Notes under the pieces: generated by a model
Seen by the model: only the letters and a program-made list of their open reading frames with translations
Database searches by the model: none
What the model was told of the DNA's origin: nothing
Virus record (IMG/VR): IMGVR_UViG_3300034082_003540
Coordinates: 1-34,637 of that record
Strand: one strand, 5' to 3'
From: a virus
DNA length: 34,637 bases
In this document: piece after piece, positions 1-7,319 of the stretch
Layout of the letters: each line of letters begins with the position of its first letter
Position numbering within the stretch: position 1 is the first letter of the stretch
Position numbers and translations under genes: made by a program

Positions 1-128
1 AGGCTCCAACGACAACCACTTTGGCACCGACTACAACAACGACGGAGGCTCCAACGACAACCACTTTGGCACCGACTACAACAACGACGGAGGCTCCAAC
101 GACAACCACTTTGGCACCGACTACAACG
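1..128 (+). repeat. Tandem 45-bp coding repeat
   Basis: About 2.8 near-identical copies of a 45-bp unit encode EAPTTTTLAPTTTTT. Units start at 45 and 90, and the one before runs off the left edge. The copies are identical at nucleotide level over their shared length, which points to recent expansion by slippage or recombination rather than to selection on protein composition alone. Confidence 0.9.
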
Positions 129-719
129 CCGACGTTAACATCAACACCAACGTTGACATCAACTTCAACGCCGACGTTAACATCAACACCAACGTTGACA
201 TCAACTTCAACGCCGACGTTAACATCAACACCAACGTTAACATCAACTTCAACGCCGACGTTAACATCAACACCAACGTTAACATCAACACCAACGTTAA
301 CATCAACACCAACGTTGACGCTTACAGCGACACCAACTCCGTCCGGAGAAACGACCACGACAACCACTTTGGCACCATTTTCTTTTTCGGGGGGATCACT
401 GGCCTATTCCAGTACAAATGACGGGGGATGCTCACCGGCTGGTAATGTAAGGCTACAATCATTTAGTAATGATATCTACAATCAAGCTAATGACGCTATT
501 AATGCATCTGGTATGCCAACCGAAGATAAAACCGACGCCTTGGCAGTTGTTACCGCGCTGGGTAATTACGCAGCCTCCGCCCCTGTACCGGTAGGGGTTT
601 ACAACGTGACAATTGGGTCATTCGACGGATCTTCGCAAGTCACATTCGAAGATATAACGCCAGAACCCGGTTATTGCGCAACCTACGCAGTGAATATAAC
701 GATAACACAAACCACATAA
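1..719 (+). CDS. Mucin-like Pro/Thr-rich stalk protein with C-terminal globular domain (5' truncated)
   Basis: The reading frame is open from the first complete codon at position 3, so the gene begins upstream of the window and its true start is not visible. The visible part opens with 15-residue repeats (EAPTTTTLAPTTTTT), changes to 14-residue repeats (PTLTSTPTLTSTST), and ends in a non-repetitive domain of about 115 residues containing two cysteines (GGCSPAG and GYCATYA). There is no membrane segment. The build, a low-complexity stalk carrying a small globular head, is typical of phage fibres and adhesins or of secreted proteins. I do not recognise the head domain. The frame stops at 717-719, but a Thr-rich tail continues in another frame (see 719-805), so the C terminus may be shortened by an indel. 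A virion or adhesin role is inferred from the architecture and the neighbours. Confidence 0.6.
   Translation, partial: APTTTTLAPTTTTTEAPTTTTLAPTTTTTEAPTTTTLAPTTTPTLTSTPTLTSTSTPTLTSTPTLTSTSTPTLTSTPTLTSTSTPTLTSTPTLTSTPTLTSTPTLTLTATPTPSGETTTTTTLAPFSFSGGSLAYSSTNDGGCSPAGNVRLQSFSNDIYNQANDAINASGMPTEDKTDALAVVTALGNYAASAPVPVGVYNVTIGSFDGSSQVTFEDITPEPGYCATYAVNITITQTT
129..332 (+). repeat. Tandem 42-bp coding repeat and 18-bp sub-repeats
   Basis: Three 42-bp units (129-170, 171-212, 213-254) encode PTLTSTPTLTSTST. They are followed by shorter PTLTST units of 18 bp up to about 332. The 42-bp unit is itself built from PTLTST blocks plus an extra ST dipeptide. The nested periodicity suggests stepwise expansion, and copy number is likely to vary between related phages. 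Confidence 0.9.
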
Positions 720-805
720 GAGTAGGCGGATGCGAAACTAGAACAACAACCGAGGCTCTGCGTAAAAGTGAGACGCCCACTACAACAAATATAAATGAAG
801 CTTAA
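719..805 (+). other. Thr-rich 3' tail in a shifted frame after the first gene
   Basis: Past the stop at 717-719 the DNA still reads as Thr-rich protein in another frame: RVGGCETRTTTEALRKSE then TPTTTNINEA, stopping at 803-805. The composition matches the stalk upstream. The end resembles the DNA after the second stalk gene (2637-2663): both hold ACTACAACA followed by ATATAAAT. It may be the displaced true C terminus (frameshift, sequencing error or recoding). Alternatively the TATAAAT at 790-796 may be a T4-late-like promoter core for the next gene. Confidence 0.45.
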
Positions 806-841
806 TTACTAAACTGTTCGTTAATTACAATACAATACAAT

Positions 842-1060
842 ATGATAACTATAATAAATAAAACTCCAACCGATGTTATAAATGCATTCCGAGCAAATCG
901 CCCGAGCAACAACACAACGTCTTTGATATTAGTAAAAGCTGAAACGGATTTTCCAATTTTTGGTTTTCACGTCGTTGGCGACGAAATATTCATTATAACG
1001 AGTGACCGAAGTGAAGTGCTCGTCGATACAGCGGATCGCATCGAGTTGAGAACGACCTAA
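842..1060 (+). CDS. Small hypothetical protein between two stalk-protein genes
   Basis: This 72-residue protein starts at the ATG at 842 (MITIINKTPTDVINAFRANR). It has no signal peptide or membrane segment. The second half alternates hydrophobic and polar residues (FPIFGFHVVGDEIFIITSD), suggesting a small beta-rich fold. No Shine-Dalgarno sequence precedes it; the leader is a short ACAAT-repeat stretch. It is sandwiched between two Pro/Thr-rich structural-type genes and ends 16 bp before the next start, so it is probably co-expressed with them. A fibre-assembly helper or small capsid/tail decoration protein is possible, but the family is not recognised. Confidence 0.6.
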   Translation: MITIINKTPTDVINAFRANRPSNNTTSLILVKAETDFPIFGFHVVGDEIFIITSDRSEVLVDTADRIELRTT

Positions 1061-1076
1061 TAAGTATTCATTTTTC

Positions 1077-2561
1077 ATGCCAAGAGGATTGCCAATCAAT
1101 AAATCGCCGGAGGAAAAAGTATTTGGGATCGTCGGAGAAGTTGTGTCTACAGATGAAGGTGAAGTATACACAAAAGAAACTAACGATACCAGAAACATAG
1201 GTTGGGATCAATTGTTGGCGTATTTACAAAGTCCGACCCCAACAGCAACACCGACGATAACTCCGACCACTTCTAGGCCATTTGTAATCAGGACCACTCC
1301 AACTCCAACTATAACTCCGACGTTAACATCGACCCCAACACCGACTCGATTACCTTTTATAGGACCAACTTTTACGCCAACACAAACACCGACGTTGACA
1401 CCGACTCAAACACTAACCAGTACCCCAGCCGCGTCGGCTATACCGTTTGTAACTCCAACACCAACCTCGACCACGTATTATGATATCGGAGCAACCATAA
1501 CTTGGTCCGTGGAACAATTGGTTTCCCAAACCAGCGGCGACGGCTATCTCGTTGGAGACACGCTGAAGGCAAATTATACTATAACAAATGAAGGCAATGT
1601 TTCTAGCTTCGAAGTTAGAGTGAGAAGTGGAATTCCGGACCCATATGGCGGCGGGTGGATAACAATATCCGGACCATCATACACATACATTGCACCGACG
1701 GCGGGATATTATCAGCTCGGTATATTAGTCAATTATATGGATGGTCGATCAATTTCAATCGAGTCTTCGGTTATAACAGTGGTATCATTTGACAGGCCAG
1801 TTGTCACAGTCGATCCATCAAATGTGACAAGAGGAAAAGCAACGCTATCAACCATTTCTATTTCTGAAGGATTTGGCGGACTTGCTACTGTAACAAGCTG
1901 GGGTTCCAACGGAGCATTTACATTTGAATCAAACACTCAAAGAGTCTGGGACACTTATTTAGAAAATAATGTATCTGGGTTTGGAACTTTTTATGTAATA
2001 CCGTTTAAACGTTTATCGAATGGTAGAACTATCACCGGTGCCGCCGTTCCTGTAAAAGTACAAAGACAGACGTATTATATAACATATACACTTGATGGTA
2101 CTGGGTATATAAAATTCTCTTATGTAGACGCCGATGGCGCGTCGGCAACACTTGAGCGATATGGTTCTCCGTATCAAACAACTTATCCGGCCTACACAGA
2201 TCCATGTGCATCTGCCGTCGCGCTACTCACACCCGGTGGTGCTGGAAGATCCGTTGAATTGACAACAATCGAATGCGGCGCATCAGCTCCAACCCCGACA
2301 CCGACACCAACATCAACACCTACGCCAACACCGACGCCTACACCAACGCCCACCCCAAATTGTACCTCATATGATGTAGACGCTCAATTTGATGGTATAT
2401 TTGACTATGTAGTAGATGCTGCTTGGACTAATTGCGATGGTAGTTCTGGGTTCTACATACTGTCTATGCCAACCTTTTTCAATACTGGGCCGATTTGTGC
2501 AATCACCGGAACATTCGTTGTTAACACTGGATTTTTAAACACCGGTAGCGATTGCCAATAG
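1077..2561 (+). CDS. Multidomain Pro/Thr-linker protein with beta-sandwich domain (putative virion fibre/decoration protein)
   Basis: This is a 494-residue protein in modules. A short N-terminal module (about residues 1-52) is followed by a long PT-rich linker (about 53-135). Next comes a beta-rich region (about 138-400) that includes a stretch like a CARDB/Ig-type sandwich (GDTLKANYTITNEGNVSSFEV). A second, almost pure PT linker (about 403-427) leads to a C-terminal module of about 65 residues with cysteines. There is no clear signal peptide. The stalk-and-bead layout suits an extended virion fibre or head decoration, which is inference. The stop at 2559-2561 is followed by Thr-rich coding potential in another frame, as after the first stalk gene. 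The PT linkers are plausible O-glycosylation targets for the enzymes encoded just downstream. Confidence 0.65.
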   Translation: MPRGLPINKSPEEKVFGIVGEVVSTDEGEVYTKETNDTRNIGWDQLLAYLQSPTPTATPTITPTTSRPFVIRTTPTPTITPTLTSTPTPTRLPFIGPTFTPTQTPTLTPTQTLTSTPAASAIPFVTPTPTSTTYYDIGATITWSVEQLVSQTSGDGYLVGDTLKANYTITNEGNVSSFEVRVRSGIPDPYGGGWITISGPSYTYIAPTAGYYQLGILVNYMDGRSISIESSVITVVSFDRPVVTVDPSNVTRGKATLSTISISEGFGGLATVTSWGSNGAFTFESNTQRVWDTYLENNVSGFGTFYVIPFKRLSNGRTITGAAVPVKVQRQTYYITYTLDGTGYIKFSYVDADGASATLERYGSPYQTTYPAYTDPCASAVALLTPGGAGRSVELTTIECGASAPTPTPTPTSTPTPTPTPTPTPTPNCTSYDVDAQFDGIFDYVVDAAWTNCDGSSGFYILSMPTFFNTGPICAITGTFVVNTGFLNTGSDCQ

Positions 2562-2663
2562 GACGCCCCCTGCATCAACAACAGCAGCGGAAGTTCCAAC
2601 AACCACGACCGAGGCTTCCTACGAAGGTGGGGGGATACTACAACAGATATAAATCAAGAGTAA
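2562..2663 (+). other. Out-of-frame Thr-rich tail with G6 tract after the second stalk gene
   Basis: In the +1 frame from 2563 the DNA reads TPPASTTAAEVPTTTTEASY, a typical stalk tail. After a run of six G (2629-2634), the original frame reads DTTTDINQE and stops at 2661-2663. One extra G would join the two pieces. The end aligns with the tail of the first stalk gene (ACTACAACA then ATATAAATC). It is either a C terminus broken by indels, a slippery or phase-variable tract, or a conserved non-coding element with a TATAAAT box at 2648-2654. The rest of the gap to 2742 is AT-rich and shows nothing clear. Confidence 0.45.
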
Positions 2664-2742
2664 AATTTAATTATTATATCTTGCTTTTTAAAAAAAAACT
2701 GTCATATTTCTGTATATATAATAGTAAAAATAATGGTTATAT

Positions 2743-4044
2743 ATGCAGAACAATAAAATATTCATTCAAATTGCAGCGTATCGCGACCCACAGTTGGTCC
2801 CAACAATCCAAGATTGTATAGCGAATGCCAAATATCCGGAGAATCTCCACTTTTGCATAGCATGGCAACATGGACCAAACGAAAAAATAGATGAAATTGC
2901 TACGTTGCCGAATGTAACAATTATTGACATTCCATATATGGAAAGCAAAGGTGCTTGCTGGGCAAGAAATCAAATCCAGCAAAGATATACGGGCGAAGAG
3001 TATACCATGCAGCTTGACTCTCATCACAGATTTGTAAAAGATTGGGACGAGTTGATCATCGGAATGTATAAACAATTACAAGAAATGGGGCATGCTAAAC
3101 CTTTACTCACCGGTTATATTCCGTCGTTCGATCCAGAAAATGATCCCAGTGCAAGAATTCAAACTCCATGGAAAATGGATTTTGACAGGTTCATACCGGA
3201 AGGTGCAATTTTCTTTTTGCCAGCATCAATAGATGATTGGAAAGACCGTACTTCTCCACTCCCATCCAGATTTTACTCCGCGCACTTTTGCTTCACCGGT
3301 GGAGAATTTTGCAAAGAGGTTCCACACGACCCAGAGTATTATTTTCACGGCGAAGAAATTAGTATCGCCGTCAGAGCATTTACACACGGATACGACTTAT
3401 TTCACCCACACAGAGTTATTGCTTGGCACGAATACACTCGCAAAGGAAGAACGAAGCATTGGGACGATCACGTCGGCTCGAACGTTAATTTGGTAAAAGA
3501 TAAAAAAGATTGGGGTGCTAGAAACAGTGAATGTCATGCAAGAAACCGTAAACTTTTCTCTATGGACGGTGAGAGTATCGATTCTATAGAATGGGGGGTG
3601 TATGGATTCGGAAATGTAAGAACGCTGCGCGACTATGAAAAATATGCAGGTATATGTTTCAAAAAGCGCGGTATTCAACAGGAGACTGTCGATAAAAAAT
3701 ACCCGCCGAACAATTGGAAGAAATACTCTTCGGAGCAAGAATGGCTAAAATCTTTCATCTCCATATTCAGACATTGCATTGATTTACAACCATTCCAAAT
3801 TCCAGAAAAAGATTACGAATTCTGGGTTGTAGCTTTTGAAAAAGCAGATGGTACCTCGTTGTTTAGAAAAGATGCCGATAAAGCAGAGTTGGATGCAATT
3901 ATTGCCGATGGACTAAATCCCAACGGAGACAAATATATGAAACTCTGGCGTGAATTCAACTGCGAAGAGAAACCACATCACTGGGTTGTTTGGCCGTACA
4001 GCAAATCCAAGGGATGGTGCGAACGCATCGTTGGAAATCTTTAA
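2743..4044 (+). CDS. Glycosyltransferase, Skp1-type GlcNAc-transferase family (PF11397-like)
   Basis: This 433-residue protein has no membrane segment. The N terminus IFIQIAAYRDPQLVPTIQDC, the block GACWARNQIQQRYTGEEY (about residues 70-87) and QLDSHHRF (about 90-97) match the signature of the family that includes the Dictyostelium Skp1 hydroxyproline GlcNAc-transferase. In DSH (92-94) the acidic residue and histidine take the place of the DxD metal-binding motif. The family transfers GlcNAc from UDP-GlcNAc, in the characterised eukaryotic case to hydroxyproline. Bacterial and viral members are mostly uncharacterised. It lies right after two Pro/Thr-rich proteins and 8 bp before another glycosyltransferase gene, forming a glycan block. 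The substrate is unknown, and stalk proteins, surface glycans or other targets are possible. No Shine-Dalgarno sequence is visible. Confidence 0.82.
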   Translation: MQNNKIFIQIAAYRDPQLVPTIQDCIANAKYPENLHFCIAWQHGPNEKIDEIATLPNVTIIDIPYMESKGACWARNQIQQRYTGEEYTMQLDSHHRFVKDWDELIIGMYKQLQEMGHAKPLLTGYIPSFDPENDPSARIQTPWKMDFDRFIPEGAIFFLPASIDDWKDRTSPLPSRFYSAHFCFTGGEFCKEVPHDPEYYFHGEEISIAVRAFTHGYDLFHPHRVIAWHEYTRKGRTKHWDDHVGSNVNLVKDKKDWGARNSECHARNRKLFSMDGESIDSIEWGVYGFGNVRTLRDYEKYAGICFKKRGIQQETVDKKYPPNNWKKYSSEQEWLKSFISIFRHCIDLQPFQIPEKDYEFWVVAFEKADGTSLFRKDADKAELDAIIADGLNPNGDKYMKLWREFNCEEKPHHWVVWPYSKSKGWCERIVGNL

Positions 4045-4052
4045 TCTAAAAG

Positions 4053-7000
4053 ATGAATATTGTATTGACTCAATTCTTCACTCCAAATGTTTCATATGGA
4101 GAGTTTAGTAAAGCCATAAACGAAAAGTACTGTCAAGAAAAGGGGTACACTTACCATCTTGAACCGGACGAACAAAAAATTCGTTCCGGTCTTGAGGGAC
4201 GTGCGGCGACGTGGTATAAACCAAAACTATTGTTGGAAGTATTAGAAACTAAAAATCCAGATTATGTAATGTTCTTGGACGCAGACGCGATTGTATTAAA
4301 CAACAATCACAAAATTGAAGATTTCATCATAGATGGAATCGATATTTTGGCGGCGGATGACCACGGACCAAGTAAATTAAACGCGGGAGTTTTTATAATT
4401 AAAAACACCGCTTGGGCAAAAGATTATCTTCAAAAGTGGTGGGATATTTGTAATGAATTCCCACAATACGCAAATGGCCTGTGGCATGATCAAACTTGCT
4501 TTGGCCTTTTAATGGACAGAACACCCGACGTGAGTTCACACGTAAAGATTATAAATAATAATATTATAAATTCAAATCATGAGAACGATTATTGTTTTAT
4601 ATTCCATGCATTTGCCTTTGGATCTTATAAAAATAGAACCATAGACTTGATATACTACAATAAGTTTGGATTGAAACCACCGACGCACAGTGGAATGCCA
4701 TTAAACACATTGGCCGATTTATATGCCGTCGATAAAGGTTCGCAGGGCCACAACTATATAAACAAAGTATATGAGAATTTGTTGGTACACACCAGACACA
4801 ACGTGAAGAAGTTTGTTGAAATCGGCGTGTATCAAGGCAATTCTCTCAGAATGTGGAGAAGCTTTTTTGACGGAAATACTATTGTTGTTGGTGTTGATGC
4901 TGATGCACCTACCGTTAAACGTGGCACAGAAAACTGTGAACTTATACTGTGTGATCAAAATAAAGAATCCGACTTAATTGTTTTAGCCGACAAAATCAAA
5001 GGATGTGATGTTATATTGGACGACGGTTGCCATAAAATGGCGGCGCAACAACGAAGTTTAGCATTATTGTTCAGGTCATTGGCCGTGGGTGGGACATACA
5101 TAATTGAGGATTTACACACCAGCCTTGAATGTAAAAATCCACACAAAGCAGTATTTGGGTGGGGAGATGCCAATAAGACTACAACACTCGAACTACTTGA
5201 AAATTATACAGCAACCGGTAAAATAAAGTCTGAGTATTTGTCTACTACCGAGATTAAATACCTAGAGCAAAACATAGAGAGGGTCGAAGTATTCAGATTG
5301 AGTAGTGAAAGTATAACTAGTATTATCACCAAGAAACTTGTTCCTGTTGATATCCCAGTCGTTGAAAATACTCAGGGAGTGGCTGAAATCGAACACACTG
5401 GAGAAAATATTGGTATAGTATATCACGTATATTGCGTAGGATTTTGGGAAGAACTAGTAAAGGAGCAATTACTCAAGCTTAAAAATACTGGATTATACGA
5501 CGCGGCCAGAGTATTATGGGTGACCATCAACGACCTTAACAATAATAAGGCGAGAATTGATAGGATATTTGCAAAGTATCCAAAATTTAAGATCGAATAT
5601 AGAAATGATAACGGCGCAGAGGCTCCCGGTATACAAAAGGTGTATAGTATATGCCAAGGCGATACCGACATGAAGGTATTATATTTTCACGCTAAGGGGG
5701 TAAGCAATACATACAGGTCAGTTGAAAATAAACAAGAAATATGCTACCGCAAGATAGAAGGTAGCAAGAGTTGGAGATTGTGTATGGAACAGTTCTTGGT
5801 AAATGGGTGGAGAGATTGCGTCAATCGTCTTGATTATTATGATCTGGTTTGCACCACGCACACCGATGCTTGGGTGTGGGGGAACTTTTGGTGGGCAAAT
5901 GCAGATTATATCCGCGCCCATCCATTTCCAAGCGGTCAATCTAGATGGTTTTATGAGTACTGGATTACGACAAATGATGTGATCCCTGTACCAACCGTCT
6001 TTGAATATTATCATTTCTCATACTTGGCACTGATCAGTAAAGTTCCAAGTTATTTGTACAATGGCACTCTCCCAGATGGACAAAAAATCGAATTGATATC
6101 CGCAACATATGGTGCACTGGATATACAGATGGACGAGGGATATCCCGTTCCACCCGATGATACGAGCGATAAAATAGCAGACGTAACCGAGTATGTTCGA
6201 AAAAACTTGGAATTGAATAACTCTATTGGATTCGATAAGAGAGTCCAATCACAATTTCCAGCTGGATTTGATCCGTTCTTCGGCGGAAGAAAACATTTGA
6301 CTATAGATTTTAGCGTTTCTGGTCAAGAAGAGTATGTATCACTAACATTTAGAGATGCCGATGCTGATTTTAATCTTTATCAAAAAACTGCTGAACTACC
6401 TCAAACCAAAAGAGTCAGCCGCGACAATTCAAAGCCAACTAACGTCGGCAAAAAGAAAATCGCCTTTGTTTCTCCAATGGAATTTGAAAGAAACGGTCAG
6501 AACATTCCGGATATGTATATAAAATGCATACGCCCGTTCTTTTTGACCGCAAAAAAGAACGTATTTTCAAACAATGAGAATTGCGACGTAGACTTTATAT
6601 TGCTGACAAACAGCAATTACACATGTGATTTGGATTTTGTTAAGACTATAAGAACACACGAGGAAACAACTGGATATTCTTACGGATGTCTCACGAAGCT
6701 TCTTCTTTTAGAGCACATACCTAATGAGTACGACTATATATTTGTTGCAGACATCGACTCTATCTTTCCATCGGAAATGAAGGATAGTGTTTTTGCGGCA
6801 CCTTTTGTTTTCTTAGATCACTACTTCACACCGTCGCTGAACTCTATATTGCAGATTGATACAACGCACGTTACAATAGATGCCGACGTTTCGAATGAAC
6901 ATTGGACAATGGATACATTCTTCGGAGGAACATATGAAATGATGATGGGCCTCAATAAGTTTGCAAGAGAACAGCACAATAAATATTTTGGTAAAATAAC

Positions 7001-7316
7001 AGAAGGTTATGGATTCTATAGTAAATATCCTGGGGAACTTTTCATATTAAAATATGTATTTGAAAACAAAATAGAACACAAGAGACTATCGGCTTGCTGT
7101 GAATTGGATTCAAATTCCGCAACAAAAAATTGGCATATCGGGGAATTACCGAATAACTTGGAAAGCAAGAATGGACTAGGTCTTCAATTCTTAAATCATT
7201 ATTCTCAGCTGCATCAAACAAAGATGTGCTTGGATATATTGGACGAAATTGTCAAATATATTCTCGATCAACCGTCAGCACTTCCAGAATACAAAGCATA
7301 CAAAGACAAACTATAA
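4053..7316 (+). CDS. Multidomain glycan enzyme: GT34-like transferase, methyltransferase, third transferase-like region, GT6-like transferase
   Basis: This 1087-residue fusion has at least four parts. Residues 1-200 form a GT-A transferase resembling the GT34 (GMA12/MNN10) type, with FLDADAI (DAD 76-78) and LNAGVFIIKN. Residues about 228-360 form a Rossmann methyltransferase: FVEIGVYQGNSLRMW, GVDAD, then DVILDDGCH and GGTYIIEDLH, like sugar O-methyltransferases. Residues about 452-690 form a conserved-looking region (VLYFHAKGV, WVWGNFWWANADYI) seen near capsule and rhamnan transferases. After a linker module (about 705-770), residues 800-1050 resemble GT6, the ABO blood-group transferase family: FVADIDSIFP (DID 900-902) and TFFGGTYEMMMGL. 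GT6 genes are known in bacteria and in at least one cyanophage. It starts 8 bp after the previous gene and ends 3 bp before the next. Module calls are from motifs only; those for the third region and the linker are weak. Confidence 0.75.
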   Translation: MNIVLTQFFTPNVSYGEFSKAINEKYCQEKGYTYHLEPDEQKIRSGLEGRAATWYKPKLLLEVLETKNPDYVMFLDADAIVLNNNHKIEDFIIDGIDILAADDHGPSKLNAGVFIIKNTAWAKDYLQKWWDICNEFPQYANGLWHDQTCFGLLMDRTPDVSSHVKIINNNIINSNHENDYCFIFHAFAFGSYKNRTIDLIYYNKFGLKPPTHSGMPLNTLADLYAVDKGSQGHNYINKVYENLLVHTRHNVKKFVEIGVYQGNSLRMWRSFFDGNTIVVGVDADAPTVKRGTENCELILCDQNKESDLIVLADKIKGCDVILDDGCHKMAAQQRSLALLFRSLAVGGTYIIEDLHTSLECKNPHKAVFGWGDANKTTTLELLENYTATGKIKSEYLSTTEIKYLEQNIERVEVFRLSSESITSIITKKLVPVDIPVVENTQGVAEIEHTGENIGIVYHVYCVGFWEELVKEQLLKLKNTGLYDAARVLWVTINDLNNNKARIDRIFAKYPKFKIEYRNDNGAEAPGIQKVYSICQGDTDMKVLYFHAKGVSNTYRSVENKQEICYRKIEGSKSWRLCMEQFLVNGWRDCVNRLDYYDLVCTTHTDAWVWGNFWWANADYIRAHPFPSGQSRWFYEYWITTNDVIPVPTVFEYYHFSYLALISKVPSYLYNGTLPDGQKIELISATYGALDIQMDEGYPVPPDDTSDKIADVTEYVRKNLELNNSIGFDKRVQSQFPAGFDPFFGGRKHLTIDFSVSGQEEYVSLTFRDADADFNLYQKTAELPQTKRVSRDNSKPTNVGKKKIAFVSPMEFERNGQNIPDMYIKCIRPFFLTAKKNVFSNNENCDVDFILLTNSNYTCDLDFVKTIRTHEETTGYSYGCLTKLLLLEHIPNEYDYIFVADIDSIFPSEMKDSVFAAPFVFLDHYFTPSLNSILQIDTTHVTIDADVSNEHWTMDTFFGGTYEMMMGLNKFAREQHNKYFGKITEGYGFYSKYPGELFILKYVFENKIEHKRLSACCELDSNSATKNWHIGELPNNLESKNGLGLQFLNHYSQLHQTKMCLDILDEIVKYILDQPSALPEYKAYKDKL

Positions 7317-7319
7317 TAT

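Noticed and set aside
1-332. Regular direct repeats that could suggest a CRISPR array
   Set aside because: The repeats are contiguous with no unique spacers, lie in one reading frame and encode Pro/Thr stalk peptides.
1077-2561. Possible cohesin domain as partner for the dockerin-like loops
   Set aside because: GDTLKANYTITNEGN looks more like a CARDB/Ig-type sandwich, and I could not find cohesin-specific features.
2552-2821. 89-codon plus-strand frame starting in the end of the second stalk gene
   Set aside because: It overlaps the start of the clear glycosyltransferase gene, and its sequence (QQQQRKFQQPRPRL) is a shifted reading of a Thr-rich tail.
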